The notes under the pieces were generated by a model. That model made no database searches. It worked only from the letters and a program-made list of their open reading frames with translations, and was not told where the DNA came from. DNA of 64,000 nt from Psilocybe azurescens (lineage: Eukaryota > Basidiomycota > Agaricomycetes > Agaricales > Agrocybaceae), in assembly GCA_023853785.1 (NCBI GenBank), contig JAJIRX010000256.1, forward strand, positions 28,518 to 92,517, written 5' to 3'. Shown here piece by piece: positions 10,470-20,423 of the stretch (positions within the stretch are counted from its first letter, which is position 1; each line of letters starts with the position of its first letter). A program made the translations under genes and the position numbers.

Positions 10470-11690
10470 GTTCAAATTTGGTGAAAAAGGCCTATATCCT
10501 GCAAGTGTCCATCCCATCTTGAAGGCAGAGCAGGGAAATATAAGGGTACTGAACGACTTCCGATCTCAGAAGAATCAATGGTCAAGAAAACTCATGTCAT
10601 CGAACAGCAGGCATTGGCAACCAGGCAGATAATTAATCAGAAGAGTGCTGAGGTAGAGGCTCAGGTATGCCTTAAAATGCCCTGTATATGCAAATTGACT
10701 TCAACATATATAGGCCAAGAAAACACACTTCATTGAACTGGAAGGACTGGCAACAAAATTGTTGCTTGGACAGAGGGAGGAACAGATCATTGAATTAGAG
10801 GCCCAGGTACAGCTATATGTGCCTCAAAACCATTTAAAAGCTAACAAATGATAAGTTGACATTTATAAAACCGAATTATCAGAGTTCATGGCACGACTGG
10901 AGAAGCTGGAGGGGATATCGCAAAAAGGGACAATCTAGGCAATGGGTCAACCACTCAGGTTGCTGCTGTATCAACCCCAAATTCCTCCAACAATCCTTTG
11001 CCCAACAATCCTTTGCCCAGTGGGGAAGACATTCACATGGCCAGTGCCACTGAAGTGGGGTCAAAAACGGTCATGCTCCATAAAGCATCACACGCAGAAG
11101 ATGTTGCAACAACCAAAGAGAGCATTTCGAATGAGGGGAGACTCCAAGCTCTATGGCAAAGGATGCTGAGGAACAGGGCCAGGAACCAATTGAATTCAAC
11201 GACAATGAATTCAAAGACAATGATGTCAACATGTATGATGACGACAAGGGAGCCAGAAAACAGGAAGGGAAGAAAGTTATGGGGAGAAAACACTGTCGTG
11301 CTGCGTTGAACAATGATGATGATGAAATGACTGCTGAGTCTGACAGTGATAGTGACAAGGAGGGCGATGACAAGGACGATGAGGATGATGAGGACAATGA
11401 GGACAACGAGGACAATGAGGACAACGAGGACAATGAGGACAACGAGGACAATGAGGACAACGAGGACAATGAGGACAACGAGGACAATGAGGACAACGAG
11501 GACAATGAGGACAACAGGGAAGAATTGGTAAGATGCCTTTTTGTCTTGGAGATCTATGCTGACTCTCTCACAGAACAACGATAAATCTTCCATCCCAAAG
11601 CCTGTCTTTCATTTCCAAAGACCACACAGAGGTGCTGGGCCACGATTACGAGTGGATCCTACAAAGCCATTCAATCCCACCACCAAGCCA
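10470..11690 (+). CDS. Hypothetical host protein, 5' part (coiled coil and acidic DNE repeat), interrupted by element A
   Basis: Exons end at 10664 and 10806 and at 11527; others start at 10714, 10883 and 11574. The introns are GT...AG of 46-76 bases. Encoded parts include KKTHVIEQQALATRQ and KKTHFIELEGLATKL, two related coiled-coil-like exons. A low-charge linker with a duplicated NPLPNNPLP follows, then an acidic domain with EDNEDN repeats. After the last intron comes NNDKSSIPKPVFHF, leading to FNPTTKP at the insertion site. One frame break near 11137 (a G run) separates linker and acidic domain. The C-terminal part is at 18396-19562. Function unknown. Confidence 0.5.
11380..11518 (+). repeat. 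12-bp coding tandem repeat (EDNEDN)
   Basis: About eleven near-perfect copies of GAGGACAACGAGGACAATGA-type units encode an acidic Glu-Asp-Asn array. The complementary strand reads as an artefactual Val/Leu/Ile frame. Confidence 0.9.
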
Positions 11691-11770
11691 GAGGTCTTTA
11701 CTGTCCCCCACCTATTCCAGGTGGAATCCATCTTCGTTCTGGAATGTAGATGGATTCCAATGGATTCCAA
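11691..11770. repeat. Element A left terminal inverted repeat
   Basis: Aligns base by base with the complement of 18307-18386. The blocks CTTTACTGTCCCCC, TGGAATCCATCTTCGTT and AATGTAGATGGATTCCAATG are conserved. The mismatches cluster at the first five bases and near 11710. Confidence 0.9.
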
Positions 11771-12070
11771 TGGATTCCAATGTGGAATTCCATACCATAT
11801 ATTGGTGCTATTTTATATGGAGGAGCCACAATGGATTCCAATCGGAATCTAACTGGAATCCATCAAATTACCCATTCCAAGTGGAATATTCCATTTACAG
11901 TCCAATGGAACTGAGGTAATCCAGTTGGAATCCAGTTGGAATCCAACATTTAGCAGCCAAGTTAGATGGAATCCAGTTGGAATCCAACATTTAGCAGCCA
12001 ATGTAGCTGGAATCCAATTGGAACACCATATATAGAAGCCAATTTGGCTGGAATCCACTTGGAATAGTCA
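11720..12070. repeat. Subterminal array of element A, left
   Basis: Numerous TGGAATCCA / TGGATTCCA quasi-palindromes, many spaced 11 bases apart (TTGGAATCCAG units), both isolated and in runs such as 11745-11785 and 11925-12060. Confidence 0.85.
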
Positions 12071-12185
12071 TATATACCATGAAACATAGCCTAATATAGG
12101 TCTATTCTCACGGAATAATGCAGAATCCAACTGGAATTCAATCAAATTATTTTTATTGGATTTTATATTATTTTATTTATAATAG

Positions 12186-12268
12186 AAAAAAAAGCGCATA
12201 ATCGAGAATTGAACCCAAGCATCCGAGTACGCCAAATTCAACGCGATCAACCACTTGAGCCACATAGA
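12186..12268 (-). ncRNA. tRNA-like sequence with Pol III boxes and T8 terminator (degenerate)
   Basis: On the minus strand, TGGCTCAAGTGG (A box; 12262-12251) is followed at tRNA spacing by GGTTCAATTCT (B box; 12215-12205). A five-pair T stem is present, a T sits before a GGC anticodon-position triplet, the anticodon stem pairs at four of five positions, and T8 (A8 at 12186-12193) lies immediately downstream. The acceptor stem does not pair and the D stem has one mismatch, so it is not a normal functional tRNA. It could be a decayed tRNA-Ala gene, a SINE head, or a Pol III promoter inside the transposon. Confidence 0.35.
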
Positions 12269-12520
12269 CATTTCTATACGACAACATTCAGCGTTATACA
12301 TACCGATCGTACTCGGCTTCTCTCGGCACGAGCCTAGCGTGACCATTTGCATGCCGTTTGGATGCCACGTCGCACCCTTTCCTTCCACCACCACCACCTC
12401 TCTGCTCCCCGCCGCTGTCCATAACCACCGTCACCGCCTCTGTCAACAACACTGACCCTCCCCTCTCAATGCCCACCGGTACCCGCTCTACCGCATCGAC
12501 AACAAGATCCGGGCACCGCC

Positions 12521-13682
12521 ATGTGTCCCCCTGTTTCCACAGCTGGGGAACGACGCAAGTGGAAGGAATTGAATGCCGCAACCACCGCACAGCAGCCAGC
12601 TAAGCGCCAAAAACGGCGACAGGCGGACCCAGGAGAAGAGGAGGAGGAGGAGGAGGAGGAGAGGAGGAGAGGAGGAGGAGGAGGAGAAGCAGCCAGCGGG
12701 GGAGGCCACGCGAGGGAGGGGGAAAGGGTACAAAAGGGGGAAGGCCCCCAGGTACGTTCTCTCCCCGCTCACGCTCACCCCCGCTCACACTGCTCTATAG
12801 GGAAAACCAAGCGCCCGCAAAGGCAGCTGAGGACGCAGCGCCGATCGGCGTGCCCACAAAGCGGTCGAAGTACGTACCCTCCCCCCCCCTTTTTTTTTCT
12901 TTTTCCTTTTTCTTTTCTTTTTCTTTTCTTTTCTTTTTATTCCGTTTTCTTTTCTTTTCTTTCTTTCTTCTTTTTATATTCTATTTCTAATTTTATATTT
13001 ACAGGACTGTACGAGAAAGCTCGAGGGCGGACCGGCGTGTCCGTAGCACCACCCCTTGCCTTACCACTCCAGCCCCAGCTACCGAGGCGCCCCTCCGTCC
13101 ACCGTTGGTCGCGACGAAGAAGACGCGGACAGCACGGCAGACGAAGCCGGCGACAACGACCAAGACGACAACGACCAAACCAACCGGACAAGGACGGCGG
13201 GGGCGACAACGACGGCGGGCGGGGCAACGAGAACGACAGCGGCCAGGGTGACAACGCCAGGGACGAGGACCACGACGGCGGGACGACAAAAAGGCGACAA
13301 CGGCAACAACGGCAACAAAGGCGAGGACGGCAACAAAAGCGGGACGGCGAAGATGCCAGCGACACCCGCGACGACGACAGCCGCAGGGAACCACCACAAA
13401 GGGCAAGGCGAAGGCGTACCAAGCGGGGCTGACAACAACGACGATGCGAGGCCAGCGACAGGGACGTACCAACGCCAACGCCAACGCCAACGCCAACGCC
13501 AACGCCAGCGCCAACGCCAACGCCAGCGACGCCAACGCCACGCCAAGCGCAACGCAACCACTGGCGACGGCACCAAGGCCAGTGCCAGTACCTCCAAGGC
13601 TGGTACAAAAGCCAAGGCCCCTGCTGCTGCTGCTACCACTGCTGTGAATGTAACTGCTCCCCCTGAACAAGGAAATAGGTAA
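12521..13682 (+). CDS. Element A ORF1, low-complexity acidic/basic protein
   Basis: A plausible first exon starts at ATG 12521 (MCPPVSTAGERRKWK) with a Glu run and a Gly/Arg run, and ends at GTACGT (12752). Further exons would be 12801-12869 and from 13004 on. The last segment is Thr/Lys/Arg/Gly-rich in one frame and Asp/Asn/Gln/Thr-rich in another, with an RQRQ array. GC content is far above that of the element's other genes. The frame is uncertain, and no domain is recognised. Confidence 0.35.
13461..13535. repeat. Hexamer tandem repeat (CCAACG)n
   Basis: About a dozen CCAACG/CCAGCG units in tandem inside the low-complexity ORF of element A; they encode Gln-Arg or Ala-Asn dipeptides depending on frame. 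Confidence 0.9.
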
Positions 13683-13689
13683 ATCAGGT

Positions 13690-15168
13690 ATGTCTGAGGA
13701 TACCATGACTAACTTATTATCATCTCATGCAACTGCAGCCCCACAACATCAGGGAAACAGGGAGCCCACTGTTTCCGTGATCCTACGTGGCCGGCATGGG
13801 TCTCCTACCCTTACTCAGGCCCCACGTACACCCTCTAGAGGTCGTCAAGGGAAGACCTCATCTCATGATGATGGTATTTTAAATTATTATTTATTGTTAT
13901 TGTTATATTATATTTACATACAATTAAATTTAATTAGATGTTATTATGCAAAGTGCAAACAACAGTCCTGAGACCCCAATCAAGGCTCAAGGGGCTTCAC
14001 GTGAGAAAGGTGGGATCTTGCGGGGACGTGCACAAGGCAATACATTCAACATTGCTGATGCAAAGGATGTATGGAATGACATGGATACACATCCTGACAT
14101 ACCAGTCATTGGGGCAAGATCTTCTTCTATGTATCCGCCAAGAACTCAGCCGATATCGACATTGTTACTACCAAGGCTACAAATGTTGTTACTGTGCCGA
14201 ACATTGACAAAATTACTGGTGTATCATCATTGGTTAAAAGGTCACGGCGTTTGTCTCCTACACGCCGTAAGTGAAACTCTGATTGTAAATAAAATCCTCT
14301 TACGTTTATTTAGTTCCCAAGTACCATTACTTTCTCTTGGATGACGGAGATTGGTCTGCTCAAGGCCGTTATAAGGTTTTAAGTGAACTCGATGATGCCT
14401 TTACTTGGCAGAAGGACGACAACGATAACCATGTTACCCATGTTTTGGCGGTAAGTTCAAGCTAATAATAATAATAGATATAGTTCTGACTTATTATTGC
14501 GATATTAAGACAAGCTTTGAAGACAGTGACCTCTATCTGACTCCTGTCTTGCCATCTTTATCCGCTCTTAAGTCTGGTCATCGTTCTGTGTCAACTAGTT
14601 CTCGCCACGATACTCAGTCTAGTGTATCTGTTCCTGTTGCTTGACTTCCACGCAACTCATAGTGAAGATGCACGACTTGCAGAGCTTTTGAAAGTTGAAC
14701 CAGGCTTGATGGTTCGCATCAAAAAGCCTGGTCTCCGTATAGCCTATGCAAAGTATATGGACTATCTTAGAGCTCTTGCACTTCTTGAAAGCAAAATCGC
14801 TAATAGCACTTGGCCAAAAGACCTCACTGCCAAGCACACCTGTTGTCAGCCTCTATTTTGGAAAGTCAACATTCCATAAAGGCTACAAGGCTGCTTTTGA
14901 AAAGATTGCAAACTATCCTGAGATGGTCAAATGGCTAGGACACAATATTGATACAAAGGACAATAGCGACAATGACAATTCTGACGATGATGATGATGAA
15001 GTAGATGATGTTAAAGTCTGGGGTGTAAAAAGGCTCAATATTATTTATCAGATCTTCAAGAGTGGTTGGAAAATGAAGGTCATTTAGTAGTAGAGGAAGA
15101 ATCGCAGAAAAAGGGCAAAGGAAAAGCAAAGGCTGTCTCGAAGCAAAGTCACAAGAAAACAAAGTAGT
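13690..15168 (+). CDS. Element A accessory gene (ORF2), function unknown
   Basis: The gene starts at ATG 13690 (MSEDTMTNLL). Its first intron runs from GTATTT near 13875 to TTAATTAG (13937). Later parts read FNIADAKDVWNDMDTHPDIPV and, after another intron, YHYFLLDDGDWSAQGRY. Then come GLRIAYAKYMDYLRALALLE, YFGKSTFHKGYKAAFEK and YPEMVKWLGH, an acidic stretch, and VWGVK; it ends with a Lys-rich tail at 15168. The FGKSTFHKG...YPEM..WL...VWG pattern is one I associate with agaricomycete repeat proteins of unknown role. Two or three 1-base frame breaks are needed (near 14122, 14645, 14840). It may assist transposition; that is inference from position only. Confidence 0.5.
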
Positions 15169-15259
15169 TATTTTGTTTATTTATTTTTTTTTTTTTGTAA
15201 TCAAACTGACCACTCTGAATAACTCTTGTACTTTTAGTTATGACTCAATCTTCTTACCT

Positions 15260-17677
15260 ATGAATCTTGTATATGAAACTTATAAACTTGGACTATTCTG
15301 TGCCTCATTGTTGATCTGGTTGCTTATTTTGCCACTTTATTGTTTTGGCCAATTTCACTTTATTTTCTGGATTTTAATGTGGAGCACTTTTATCCCTGGT
15401 GCAGTTGCTATTCCACAATCTGCACAATTTCCAGATATAAATTTCAATATTTTCAGTGAATTTATTGGCCAAACATTTGGTCCAAATATATCACTTGCTA
15501 CAGTACTCACTCTACTGTTTACATTGACTGAAAATCCAGAATTACTTACTCTTCATGCTCGGCAGCAAAATCCTGTTTTTCAGATGAAAGAAGAGTTATA
15601 GCAACTGGATGGATGAAATCTTTATCTAGAGCAGTACTACAAAGATTCAAAGATAGTACCAAAACTTTGTTCAAGGAAAGAGATTTTCCATCTCAACAAA
15701 ATCAGCAAGTACTTGAAATATCCAACAAGCTTGATGAGTTTGCAAAGCTATTAGGTTTTACTCCATATTCAAAGACAAGAAAGTCTAAACAAAAGCTATT
15801 GCCTATTTCTTATGAGTCTATCCAAGCTATCCATGTAATTTGCCCAATTACTGCTGTATGTATGGATGTCAATTGTCAAAAGCGAGCTTTACTTCAAACA
15901 AGTAAACCATGGGATTTTCCTCTAGTCACATTGATAAAAGACAATACAATCTATGAAGAGACTCCTGTACTTGCTGGAAAGTGTCCAAAATGTGAAACAA
16001 GTTACTATGCAGACCATGAGCGCTTTAAAGATGACCCAAGAGTGGAAACGATGCTATTTAAATTCAGCACGTTTTCTTAAAATTGGCCAATCAATATGGG
16101 TGGACCGCAGCTTTTCTAAGGCTGTATTAAATGGAATGTACAATTTTCATGCTTCTGCAGCAGCTTATACACAGTTTTATAATGATTGTATTTCTGACCT
16201 CAATTCCAATATATCAATGACAAGGCGATTGGTATGGCATGCATTTATTCAGGAATCAATTCGAACAGTTGCAAGTGGATCAAATATAAACCTAGAATTG
16301 TCTGATGGCCTTGATATTGAAGATGTTACAACTGCAGCCTTTAAAGCTGTTGGAAATGAAGGAATACTCAATGCAGGTATGCAACACTCATGTTCAGAAT
16401 GCACCCAAAAGTACAAACATATAGCTGATACTGTTCCTCTTGCAAATGAGGATCCAGCAGCTGTTGTTGGTATGGATGAACATGAACAGGTTCCTGTTTT
16501 AACAGGTGAAAATGCTATACAATCAGCAAATGATACAGCTGAAGCTCGTCAAGCAATAAGAAACAGAAACAATGAAGCCAATTCAAATGATATTTCAAAT
16601 TATGCACCAATTAAAATGGTTGTTTTAGATGGTATTGTTATGGGACCTACTGTAAGTGAACTTTATAGTGCTCTAATAAGTTGAATAACATTAATTTTTG
16701 CTTAGCATTGTGCTTATGAAAACTGTATTGCTGATTTGACAAATGCAAGAGGTGGAGTATTTTGTGCAGTCCACCAACATGCTTATGGTGCTCGCTGCCG
16801 AGTATATGGCTGCCAGAATGAAAAAGTAAGAGATACAGAAGCTTGTACCACTCATCAACGTGAATGGAAAAATACAAGTTAAACCATAGCCAAGCAGGTT
16901 TGGCAGGTGTTCGAAGAATGCTACAAAGACCAAATGAAAATGCACCTTGGCAACCATCTGTTGAAAGAGTTCAGCGACCACATGATGATGATGATGATGA
17001 TGTTGAGGTTCCACGATTGTATTACTTTAGTCCCGGTCGATTTTATTGTGTAGAAACAATGTGTGCACCATGTGGTGTTGTAATTGCATGGACAAAGTTT
17101 GACAAATCTGAATCTCCAACAAAAATCTTAAACTGGTTATCAAAAGTGTATCCAACTGAAGCATCTCGACCAGCTTATATTTGCATTGATAAAGCTTGCA
17201 AAGTTCTTTGAACTTGTATTAGCAATGGAAGTTGGGCAATATGGAAAAAACCAGTCGATTTATTGTGGATTCTTATCATTATATCAACCATCGAACAACT
17301 GATTATTTGTGTCGCAAATATTGTAATCCTGCTCCCTTGAATGGTTCAGCCCCAAATCTTGTCATAGTAGACATTGATAAACGTGGGCGAATATATTATA
17401 AGCGAGCTTATAATACACAAGCATGTGAACAATTAAACTCTTGGCTTGGTGGCTTTGAATCAATTCTTAAACGTATGAAATCTGGAAACTTTAACTGGTT
17501 TTTGCATTCAATGTTGTTTTATCATACCCAACATATTATACAAAAGACAAAAGAAAAAAGCAAAAAAACAACAAGAAAAACTTGACAAAAAGAGAGGAAG
17601 AAGAAGAAGAAAATGATGATGATGATGAACAAGAAGAACCCATTAGGCACTGGAATGTAGATGGAAATGATGATTGA
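15260..17677 (+). CDS. CxC5/CxC6-like KDZ-type transposase of element A
   Basis: Domains in order: an N-terminal helical part (SAQFPDINFNIFSEFIGQTF); a CxC5-like cysteine cluster (CMDVNCQKR, then CPKCETSYYADHERF); a middle region; and a CxC6-like cluster after a 58-base intron (16652-16705: HCAYENC, FCAVHQHAYGARCRVYGC, CTTHQREW). Then come CAPCGVVIAWTKFDKSES and the conserved block TSRFIVDSYHYINHRTTDYL with CNPAPLNGS and ACEQLNSWLGGFES. An acidic tail ends at 17677. These clusters are the ones described with KDZ transposases. The frame is broken at several points, mostly in homopolymers (15574, 16868-16872, 17245-17250) and once near 16045, so the copy is either inactive or miscalled. The start codon is uncertain. 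Confidence 0.75.
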
Positions 17678-17779
17678 TAAGTGAAAATATACAGAAGTGT
17701 ATATTAGTGTACAAATAAAATATTTATATATTATTTGCATTGATTTATACTAACCTTTATTAGGTAAGTCTAATTTATA

Positions 17780-18362
17780 TTTTTGTACTAAGCATAATCA
17801 GCTATAGAGTTTCATTGGAATGGCTGGAATAAAGGTGGAACCTATATAAATAGTAGTTTAATTTAATTTTTAACAAGTTCAACCTTTTGGAATGAAGGTG
17901 GAATAGCTGGAATATAGTTGGATTCCATTCCAACACTCATTTACATATAATTTTATCAAGTCCAACTTTCATGGAATGTACATGGAATGACTGGAATATA
18001 GTTGGAATCCATTCCAACAGTTCTTTTATATTTAATTTTATCAAGTTCAACTTATGTGGAATAGGGTTGGAATAGTTGGAATCCAAGTGGAATCTGTATC
18101 CAAGGACTAGTGTCAATTTTAATAAAGTTCTACTCTATCTGGAATCCAACTAGAATCCAATTGGATTCCATTTTCTTGTTACTTTAATCCATTCCAGTTG
18201 AAGTTAACTAATTGGAATCAACCTGGAATCAATATATAACTGAACTGGAATGTAGCTGGAATCCATGTATGTTGGCTGGACTTGAACAGGACCGGTTGGA
18301 TTCCAAATGGAATCCATTGGAATCCATCTACATTCTGGAACGAAGATGGATTCCACTTGGAA
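17780..18362. repeat. Subterminal array and right TIR of element A
   Basis: TGGAATCCA / TGGATTCCA and TGGAATGG-type units recur from 17815 to 18360 and grade into the right TIR (18307-18386). They are more diverged than in the left array. Confidence 0.8.
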
Positions 18363-18395
18363 TCAATGGGGGACAGTAAAGTACTGACCAAGCCA

Positions 18396-19562
18396 ACACC
18401 CAATCCCACAAACATGCCAACGTCGTTACTTCAGCCACTTGGAATGACACCAGAGCAAGTTGCAGCAATTGTCCAGATCGTCCTTGCAACTCAGGGCCAG
18501 AATTCAGGCAAGTCAGTTGCTCCGATACGGACCTCAAAGAAAAATGTTACTGGGACGATTGTTGAGCAATCGAATAGAGAGGATTCCAAGAACACGTGAG
18601 TTGGTGGTAAGAAAATAAATGTCTTCAAAAGAAAATGGTGGACTGATTTTTCCACAGTCGGCAATCCAGAAACATATGAACAAACTTCTCCAGGTGCAGA
18701 ACAACAATGAGATTCATAAACTTCCACAGCCAACCAAAGATACTGTTGAAGCCTTTGCTGACAGAGAAGGGGAAGGTCCAAAGCTTATTCCAATGGAGCT
18801 TGCATTCGCCCTACAAGAAGAAGAAGCCGTGGAACGTGTGCCTGGCCAAGATGTTTTTGACAATTTCTTGGAAAACCAAGGGGAACCTTTGCGCATTGAA
18901 AAGTCCAAATGGCCCATTATTTATGAGAAGTATTGGCAGCACTTTGGGAATCTCAAGAAGGAATGGAAGAGTTGGCAAGTGAAGGAGGGCAAAGACGATA
19001 AAGAGGTGAAACTTTGCAACTTCCAAAAGAAGAAAAAGATGCAGAAGGTGACAAGATGGGATGCTAGGCGACACCATGTAAGTTGACATTCATTTATCTA
19101 AACAAATAGCTGGATGCTTACCAAATTTCAGCTCAAAGACCTCTGAATTGAAATAACGGACGGAAACAAAAGCAAGTCCGATGGAAGTGTTGATGATGTA
19201 TGGTATTTCCTTTGGGTTGTTGCGACTAGGCTTGGTTTGGGTGGTACAAGCTCTGATGAAAGCAGTGTTGAATGTGGAAGTAAACCCTGCAAGTTTGTTA
19301 TCAGGTTGGTCGCTTGGCGTAGTCAAGAACTCATTCCATATCTCCAAATGATTGACCATGATTTCAATTGGTACAATCATTATGGAAATGCAAAGCCTGG
19401 AAATCCATACCAAGAACAAACACGTCTTGCAGGGGCAACACAGAGCACCAGGTCAGCTATCAAGGGCTTCCCGAGGAACTTCTATGACAAAACCTGGTTG
19501 TCAAACCTCACTAGCGAAGAGTTGAGCTTTTGCAACCTGAGCCAGAGATGGTGTTCCCTGTA
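18396..19562 (+). CDS. Hypothetical host protein, 3' part, downstream of element A
   Basis: Continues the frame FNPTTKP across the element as TPNPTNMPTSLLQPLGM. Next comes a block with PKLIPMELAFALQEEE and WPIIYEKYWQHFGNLKKEWK, and, after a further intron or frame break near 19085-19160, SDGSVDDVWYFLWVVATRLG, LIPYLQMIDHDFNWYNHYGN and KGFPRNFYDKTWLSNL, ending at 19562. The MIDHD...YGNxKPGNP style is a recurrent agaricomycete hypothetical protein; I know no function. The splice between the exon ending about 18594 and the next frame cannot be resolved without a 1-base shift. Confidence 0.5.
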
Positions 19563-19656
19563 ATCATAGCATACAATAATTAGTATACCAATTAGTTTGA
19601 TTCCAATATGTACTTACAATCAATACCCAGTTATGCCATGTCAATAGCAAAGTCAA

Positions 19657-20012
19657 ACATTCTGGACACCCAGAACAAGACTTCAGAGTAGCCTCAAGAT
19701 ATATCAGGCACCACTCCAGACACCCAGAGTAAGAGCTGAGAAGAGCACTGTCAGTCAACCAACAAGTCGGAAGGGAAGTGGTGCACCAGGAGGCATTGGT
19801 CAAAACATCGCACATATATTGCCATTGCCCCGGACACAGTATCAGTCCTCACTCTAGACACCCAGAGCAAGAAGAGAACCATGAACCAACCACGGGGCGA
19901 GTTGCTGTTCCTCTAGACACCCAGAGTAACATCCTCAGCCACAACTCCAGACACCCAGAGCTGAGGCGGTGTTGTGCTACCCTAGCCATGACTCTAGACA
20001 CCCAGAGTAGTG
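19657..20012. repeat. Mini-hairpin array, six copies (AGACACCC orientation)
   Basis: Copies near 19662, 19710, 19850, 19912, 19943 and 19991 have the core RGACACCC with ACTCT/AGAGT-type arms. The best is ACTCT and AGAGT at 19991-20008. The arm sequence differs from the arrays at 0.5-5 kb while the core is the same. Confidence 0.8.
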
Positions 20013-20123
20013 GACGGGAAGGCACAAGTGACAATGTCACAAGTGCCAACGGTTGAAGTGGGGCACAGACAAAATGCACACGTGATGTTTGTATGCAAAG
20101 ACGCTGACAAACACTAGTGCCAG

Positions 20124-20332
20124 TGTTGGGAATGTGCTCGGACATTCCACACATTTATCTTGTAGATTTATCTTATTAATTGTCTTACTAATAATCTCTT
20201 GGCCTCAGCTATGCCATACATAGAAATAATTAGATGCTGGTAGAGTATTCTAGTTACAGTAGATACATGTATATAAGTAGCTGCGAAGTTTGTACAAGAA
20301 AAATTAAGAATTCCAAACATAAATTGTCAATA
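20124..20332 (+). repeat. 5' LTR of the copia element
   Basis: Starts TGTTGGGAATGTGCTCGG and ends TTGTCAATA. It differs from the 3' LTR at 20200 (T for C), 20207 (A for G) and 20235 (T for C), all transitions toward A/T in this copy. Confidence 0.9.
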
Positions 20333-20349
20333 GGTTATGGGCCCCGTGC
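20333..20349 (+). other. Primer-binding site of copia type (half tRNA-iMet)
   Basis: GGTTATGGGCCCCGTGC directly follows the 5' LTR. It is complementary to an initiator tRNA-Met anticodon stem-loop (GGGCCCATAACC with the CAT anticodon), the internal-fragment priming known from Drosophila copia. Confidence 0.7.
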
Positions 20350-20423
20350 CTGTACATTAAAAACTCGTACTTGAATTCTCAACAGCCACACTCATCCTCA
20401 TTTATTTTTAACTCGCAATCAAG

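Larger units (their letters stand above)
11691..18386. mobile_element. KDZ-type TIR DNA transposon A, 9-bp (8-9) target duplication ACCAAGCCA
   Basis: TIRs of about 80 bases match at roughly nine in ten positions by eye. The left (11691 on) reads GAGGTCTTTACTGTCCCCC; the right, complemented, reads CAGTACTTTACTGTCCCCC. Flanks ACCAAGCCA at 11682-11690 and 18387-18395 are identical, and removing the element with one copy rejoins the host frame. The element carries subterminal arrays, a tRNA-like sequence, low-complexity ORFs, an accessory gene and a CxC5/CxC6-like KDZ-type protein, all on the plus strand. The protein, TIRs and 8-9 base duplication together suit the KDZ superfamily. Length is 6696 bases. 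Confidence 0.9.

Noticed and set aside
11033..11593. Minus-strand hydrophobic frame (Val/Leu/Ile repeats) that looks like membrane helices
   Set aside because: It is the complement of the acidic EDNEDN coding repeat, which has introns and frame continuity on the plus strand.
12186..12268. Functional tRNA-Ala gene
   Set aside because: The acceptor stem does not pair and the D stem has a mismatch, so it is reported only as tRNA-like.
12937..13706. Several long overlapping minus-strand Ala/Val/Arg frames in element A
   Set aside because: These are shadows of GC-rich simple repeats; they have no domain and lie opposite the more plausible exons.
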